The notes below the pieces were generated by a model. The model saw nothing but the letters and a program-made list of their open reading frames with translations. It was not told the origin of the DNA and searched no databases. Positions 60,187 through 64,000 of a DNA stretch of 64,000 bases are shown one piece after another. The position numbers and the translations under genes were made by a program. The stretch spans positions 1,922,001 through 1,986,000 of the forward strand of contig OZ251531.1 in assembly GCA_965243185.1 (NCBI GenBank). The letters are read 5' to 3'. Every line of letters begins with the position of its first letter. The stretch's first letter is position 1. The stretch comes from CBDBCU01 sp965243185 (GTDB lineage Bacteria; Chloroflexota; Dehalococcoidia; Lucifugimonadales; UBA3495).

Positions 60187-60215
60187 TTCCCAACTCCCAA
60201 TTCCCGTGTTATAAT
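60187..60215 (+). promoter_or_regulatory. Sigma-70-like promoter of the molybdenum hydroxylase genes
   Basis: TTCCCA at 60187-60192, a 17-nt spacer and TATAAT at 60210-60215. AAGGAGG (60227-60233) then stands 8 nt before the TTG start at 60242. Confidence 0.65.
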
Positions 60216-60241
60216 GCCCCCCGTAAAAGGAGGTGGTCAGT

Positions 60242-61120
60242 TTGGAAGCTATTGAATACACCACGCCGCAAACCATCACCGCAGCCGTAGAGGCTATGTC
60301 CGCTAAAGGCGACCGCGCCCGGGCCCTCGCCGGCGGCACCGACCTGTTAGTCCAACTCCGCGGCGGCCGCCGCAGCGCCGACCTGGTCGTCGACCTCAAG
60401 GACATCCCCGAACTCAATCAGGTATCCTACAGCTCCGCCGCCGGCTTGACCATTGGCGCCGCTACCCCCTGCTGCCGCATCTACGAAAACCCCGACGTCG
60501 CCGCCAACTATCCCGGCCTCGTCGACTGCGCTTCCCTCATCGGCAGCATCCAAATCCAGGGCCGCGCCAGCCTCGGCGGCAACCTCTGCAACTCCGCCCC
60601 CAGCGCCGACGCCATCCCCGCGATGATTGCCCTCGGCGCCGTTGCCAATATCGCCGGCCCCAACGGAGACCGCCAGGTCGTCGTCGAAGACTTCTGCACC
60701 GGCCCCGGCCGCAATGTCCTCGAACCCGGCGAAATCCTCGTCTCCGTCAATATGCCGGCCCCCCAGCCCCATTCCGGCGCCAACTACCTGCGCTTTATCC
60801 CCCGCAACGAAATGGACATCGCCGTTGCCGGCGTCGGCAGCTCCGTAGTCCTCGACGAATCCGGGCAGAACTTCGTTTCCGCCCGCATCGCCTTGGCTTC
60901 GGTAGCCCCCACTCCGGTATTCTGCCGGGAGGCGTCCAACAGTCTGGCTGGCAAACCCGTTTCCGACGAATCCATCGAAGCGGCCGCCCAACTGGCGATG
61001 GCCGACGCCAAACCCATCAACGATATGCGCGGCACCATCCGCCAGCGAGTCCACCTCGTCGGCGTCCTGACCCGCCGCACCCTGAACAACGCCGTCAAGC
61101 GCGCCCGGGGAGAGGAGTAA
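60242..61120 (+). CDS. FAD-binding subunit of a xanthine-dehydrogenase-family molybdenum hydroxylase
   Basis: 292 residues. The FAD-binding domain shows ALAGGTDLLVQLRGGRR and IQGRASLGGNLCNSAPSADA, the two classical flavin motifs of CoxM/XdhC-type subunits. The C-terminal CO-dehydrogenase flavoprotein domain begins near ANYLRFIPRNEMDIAVAGVG. I start at TTG 60242 because AAGGAGG covers the in-frame GTG at 60233. First of three coupled genes (FAD, 2Fe-2S, Mo); the complex hydroxylates an aromatic, N-heterocyclic or related substrate. Confidence 0.92.
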   Translation: MEAIEYTTPQTITAAVEAMSAKGDRARALAGGTDLLVQLRGGRRSADLVVDLKDIPELNQVSYSSAAGLTIGAATPCCRIYENPDVAANYPGLVDCASLIGSIQIQGRASLGGNLCNSAPSADAIPAMIALGAVANIAGPNGDRQVVVEDFCTGPGRNVLEPGEILVSVNMPAPQPHSGANYLRFIPRNEMDIAVAGVGSSVVLDESGQNFVSARIALASVAPTPVFCREASNSLAGKPVSDESIEAAAQLAMADAKPINDMRGTIRQRVHLVGVLTRRTLNNAVKRARGEE

Positions 61121-61126
61121 TTAACT

Positions 61127-61603
61127 ATGCCTGGACTAGTCCACGTCAGTACCACCATCAACGGCAACCCCACCGACTTTCTCTGCGAACCCCGCCAGAG
61201 CCTCCTCGAAGTCCTGCGGGATGTCCTGGGAATGACCGGCACCAAGGAAGGCTGCAACGACGGCAACTGCGGCGCCTGCACCGTCGTCTTTGACGGCCGC
61301 ATCGTTACCTCCTGCCTCGTCCTCGCCGTCGAAGCCCAAGGCAAGGAAGTCGGCACCATCGAGGGCGTCGCCTCCCCCGAGGGCTTGCACCCGGTACAGC
61401 AGGCTTTCCTCGAAAACGCCGCCCTCCAGTGCGGCATCTGCACCCCCGGCTTTATCGTCGCCAGCAAAGCCCTCCTCGAACGGGAGCCGGAAGCCGACGA
61501 AGGCCGCATCCGCCACTGGCTTGCCGGCAACCTCTGCCGCTGCACCGGCTACGACAAAATCGTCCGCGCCGTCCTCGACGCCGAAACCAAAATCCAGGCT
61601 TAA
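61127..61603 (+). CDS. [2Fe-2S] subunit of a xanthine-dehydrogenase-family molybdenum hydroxylase
   Basis: 158 residues. The N-terminal plant-type cluster binds with CNDGNCGACTVVFDG (plus a later Cys in TSCLVLA), and the C-terminal helical domain has the second cluster with LQCGICTPGF and AGNLCRCTGYDKIV. All eight Cys ligands appear present. It carries electrons from the molybdenum site to FAD. ATG lies 6 nt after the FAD-subunit stop. Confidence 0.95.
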   Translation: MPGLVHVSTTINGNPTDFLCEPRQSLLEVLRDVLGMTGTKEGCNDGNCGACTVVFDGRIVTSCLVLAVEAQGKEVGTIEGVASPEGLHPVQQAFLENAALQCGICTPGFIVASKALLEREPEADEGRIRHWLAGNLCRCTGYDKIVRAVLDAETKIQA

Positions 61604-61619
61604 CCGGGAGGTGCCGCCT

Positions 61620-63884
61620 TTGACCTCCAATATCGTCCTCTCTGAAGTCGATTACGCCGTCGTCGGGACGCGTCCCCTGCGTCCCGACGGCGTCGACAAA
61701 GTCACCGGCCGCGCCCAATACGGCGCTGATCTTCGCTTGGCGGGGCTGCTCCACGGCAAAATCCTCCGCAGCCCCCACGCCCACGCCCGCATCAAATCCC
61801 TCGACATCACGGCCGCCGCCGCCTATCCCGGCGTCCACGCCGTGGTCACCGCCCGGGACTTGCCCTTTACCGCCCTGACCAAAGAGGACTTGGGCGGCGA
61901 CTACCAGCGCCTCAAGTTCGCCAGCAACCATACCCTGGCTGACGACAAAGTCCTGTTCAAGGGGCATCCCATCGCCGCCGTAGCCGCCGCCAGTCCCCAT
62001 ATCGCTGAGGAAGCCGTCAATCTAATCCGGGTGGACTACGAAATCCTGCCCCCGGCCATGACCGTGCGGGAAGCGATGCAGCCCGCCGCTCCCCTGCTCC
62101 ATCCCGACCTGTTCACTTCCGAGTTGGGCCAACTCTCCGACCAGCCCAGCAACATCGCCGCCCGGATGACTTTCGAGAAAGGCGACCCGGAGCAAGGCTT
62201 TGTCCAGTCCGACCTGGTAGTGGAACGGGAATACGAAACCGCCTCGGTGCATCAGGGCTACATCGAACCCCACAATGCCACCGCCTTTTGGAACGCCGAC
62301 GGCCAGCTCAATATCTGGTGCAGCACTCAAGGCCCCTTCGTCGTCCGGGCCAATGTTGCTGACCTGCTGCGCCATCCCGTCTCCCGGGTCAAAGTTACCC
62401 CCATGGAAATCGGCGGCGGCTTCGGCGGCAAAATCACCGCCTACCTCGAACCCATCGCCGCCCTGCTTTCCCGTAAAGCCGCCCGTCCGGTGCAAATCCT
62501 GATGAGCCGCACCGAAGTTTTCGAGGCATCCGGCCCAGCCCCCGGCACCTGGATGAAAGTCAAATTGGGCGTTGCCAATGATGGCAAGCTCACCGCCGCC
62601 GACCTCACCCTGGCTTTCGAGGCCGGCGCCTACCCCGGCTCCCCGGTAATGCAGGGGGCCGCCTGCGCCCTGGCTTGCTACGATATTCCTAATGCCCGCA
62701 TCAACGGCTACGATGTAGTGGTCAACAAGCCCAAAACCGCCGCCTACCGCGCCCCCGGCTCTCCCCAGGCCGCCTTTGCCGTGGAATCCGTCCTCGACGA
62801 AATCTGCGGTCAGTTGGGCATTGACCCCATCGACTTCCGCCTCCGCAACGCCGCCAAAGAAGGCGTCCGCCGGGTCGAAGGCCCGGTTTATCGGCGCATC
62901 GGCTTGGTCGAGTGTCTCGAAGCCGCCCGCAATCACGACCACTATCAAACGCCGCTCGCGGGCAAAAACCGCGGCCGCGGCATCGCCGCCGGCTTCTGGT
63001 TCAACCGCGGCTTTGCCTCCAGCGTCAACATCACCGTCAACCCCGATGGCACCGTCAACCTTATCGAAGGTTCCGTAGATATTGGCGGCAGCCGCGCCTC
63101 CATCGCCCAGCAGGCCGCCGAAACCCTCGGCATCGCCTACGCCGAAGTCAAACCCACCGTAGTGGATACCGATTCCATTGGCTACACCATGGTCACCGGC
63201 GGCAGCCGCACCACCTTTGCCACCGGTTGGGCCGCCATCGAAGCCGCCGAGGATGTAAAACTCCAGATGACCGCCCGGGCCGCCAAAATCTGGGACACCC
63301 CGGTCGAAAATGTGGAATATCAGAACGGCATCCTCTCCCACAAATCCGACCCGGAGCTGCGCCTTACTTTCAAGGAACTGGCCCGTCAGCTATTGACCAC
63401 CGGCGGCGGCATTACCGGCGCCTCCAACGTCGACCCGGCCGGCGAAGGCAACGGCTTTGGCGTCCATATCGTTGACCTCGAAGTTGACCCGGACACCGGC
63501 AAAGTTACCATCCTGCGCTATACGGCCGTCCAGGACGCCGGCAAAGCCATCCATCCCAGCTATGTCGAAGGCCAGATGCAGGGCGGCGTCGTCCAGGGTA
63601 TCGGCTGGGCTTTGAACGAGGAATACTTTTTCAACGACCAGGGCCAGATGCTCAACTCCAGTTTCCTCGACTACCGAATGCCCACCGCCCTGGACTTGCC
63701 GATGATTGACACCGTCATTGTCGAAGTTGCCAACCCCGGTCATCCCTACGGCGTCCGCGGCGTCGGCGAAGTCCCCATCGTCCCGCCCCTGCCGGCCATT
63801 GGCACCGCCATCGCCCACGCCATCGGCAAGCCAATGACCAAACTCCCGGCCACCCCCGGCGCCGTCCTCGCCGCCATGTGGTAA
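61620..63884 (+). CDS. Molybdopterin-binding subunit of a xanthine-dehydrogenase-family hydroxylase
   Basis: 754 residues from TTG 61620, with GGGAGGT 7 nt upstream. The frame is open further upstream inside the 2Fe-2S gene but that part is a shadow. Domain signs: VVGTRPLRPDGVDKVTGRAQ, EIGGGFGGKITAYLEPIAAL, and KPKTAAYRAPGSPQAAFAVE. AYRAPG is of the xanthine-dehydrogenase/4-hydroxybenzoyl-CoA-reductase type and not AYRCSFR, so this is not CO dehydrogenase form I. The catalytic Glu is in GVRGVGEVP near the end. The substrate cannot be predicted from the sequence. Confidence 0.93.
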   Translation: MTSNIVLSEVDYAVVGTRPLRPDGVDKVTGRAQYGADLRLAGLLHGKILRSPHAHARIKSLDITAAAAYPGVHAVVTARDLPFTALTKEDLGGDYQRLKFASNHTLADDKVLFKGHPIAAVAAASPHIAEEAVNLIRVDYEILPPAMTVREAMQPAAPLLHPDLFTSELGQLSDQPSNIAARMTFEKGDPEQGFVQSDLVVEREYETASVHQGYIEPHNATAFWNADGQLNIWCSTQGPFVVRANVADLLRHPVSRVKVTPMEIGGGFGGKITAYLEPIAALLSRKAARPVQILMSRTEVFEASGPAPGTWMKVKLGVANDGKLTAADLTLAFEAGAYPGSPVMQGAACALACYDIPNARINGYDVVVNKPKTAAYRAPGSPQAAFAVESVLDEICGQLGIDPIDFRLRNAAKEGVRRVEGPVYRRIGLVECLEAARNHDHYQTPLAGKNRGRGIAAGFWFNRGFASSVNITVNPDGTVNLIEGSVDIGGSRASIAQQAAETLGIAYAEVKPTVVDTDSIGYTMVTGGSRTTFATGWAAIEAAEDVKLQMTARAAKIWDTPVENVEYQNGILSHKSDPELRLTFKELARQLLTTGGGITGASNVDPAGEGNGFGVHIVDLEVDPDTGKVTILRYTAVQDAGKAIHPSYVEGQMQGGVVQGIGWALNEEYFFNDQGQMLNSSFLDYRMPTALDLPMIDTVIVEVANPGHPYGVRGVGEVPIVPPLPAIGTAIAHAIGKPMTKLPATPGAVLAAMW

Positions 63885-63922
63885 AGCCGCCTGCCGGCGC
63901 TCAGTTCTACCGCGGCAACAAA

Positions 63923-63953
63923 AACGGGGCGGGTTAAGCAAGCCCGCCCCGTT
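63923..63953 (+). terminator. Terminator-like hairpin after the molybdenum hydroxylase operon
   Basis: A perfect 11-bp stem AACGGGGCGGG (63923-63933) with 63943-63953 around a 9-nt loop, 39 nt after the stop. No strong T-tract follows on the + strand; A-rich bases precede it (minus-strand T), so it may serve a leftward gene beyond the window as well. Confidence 0.6.
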
Positions 63954-64000
63954 ACTGCAATGGATTCCGTTCCGGATTCTCCCCTAACCTCTAATCCTGT

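Noticed and set aside
60168..60205. CCAATTC-type short repeats before the molybdenum genes
   Set aside because: Simple low-complexity run upstream of a promoter; too short and irregular to call an operator.
62022..63341. 439-residue minus-strand frame
   Set aside because: Antisense to the molybdenum-subunit gene, Gly-rich and featureless.
1..64000. tRNA, rRNA, tmRNA or CRISPR array
   Set aside because: No cloverleaf, rRNA-like or regularly spaced repeat was seen by eye. A tRNAscan or CRISPR search would be decisive.

Overview
The window is GC-rich bacterial DNA with densely packed genes on both strands. The gene set suggests a Chloroflexota lineage, probably Dehalococcoidia or SAR202-like: a fused siroheme decarboxylase AhbAB inside a full porphyrin cluster, a CobA-HemD fusion, a luciferase-like monooxygenase, a GMC oxidoreductase, MmgE/PrpD and a molybdenum hydroxylase. 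That placement rests on gene content only. I saw no rRNA, tRNA or CRISPR array.

Layout. 1-1.9 kb: lysine/threonine pathway (3' end of asd, then dapA). 1.9-8.1 kb: an SGNH-hydrolase gene broken at a 21-G tract, plsC-cmk, a small operon ending in DUF488, a CapA-like phosphoesterase, and a DUF1330 protein. 8.2-20.6 kb: a defence island with a type IIG restriction-modification enzyme whose C-terminus is a DUF433 antitoxin-like domain, overlapped by its DUF5615 toxin-like partner, then a FIST protein, a MITE and transposase debris, and a type III mod-res pair. 20.8-21.9 kb: a complete insertion sequence with 12-bp target duplications. Just beyond it lies a near-consensus promoter followed by two hairpins, a candidate small RNA.

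22-31 kb: a ThDP-dependent decarboxylase pair, a GMC oxidoreductase, two tandem hicBA modules plus an orphan copy of their extra N-terminal domain, class II fumarase, a Lin0512 protein and a flavin monooxygenase, ending at an IS1-like element. 32-39.5 kb: a large exported GLUG-repeat protein, an SF2 helicase and an MmgE/PrpD protein.

39.6-52.4 kb: a regulator followed by ahbAB, siroheme synthase, hemA, hemC, cobA-hemD, hemB and hemL. Together these run from glutamyl-tRNA to didecarboxysiroheme. A broken hicBA module and a type II restriction-modification pair sit between hemC and cobA-hemD, and two uncharacterised genes sit between hemB and hemL. 52.4-64 kb: a GT-C membrane protein, a class-I glutamine-amidotransferase-like hydrolase, a methyltransferase with a PLD-fold nuclease, gyrA, and the three subunits of a xanthine-dehydrogenase-family enzyme.

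Four restriction-modification systems, at least three hicBA or DUF433/DUF5615 modules and several mobile elements make this a defence-rich, mosaic region. Five non-IS genes carry apparent frameshifts (SGNH, a small membrane protein, res, the decarboxylase alpha subunit, hicA). Two of these fall on G homopolymers, so residual sequencing indels must be excluded before they are read as biology.
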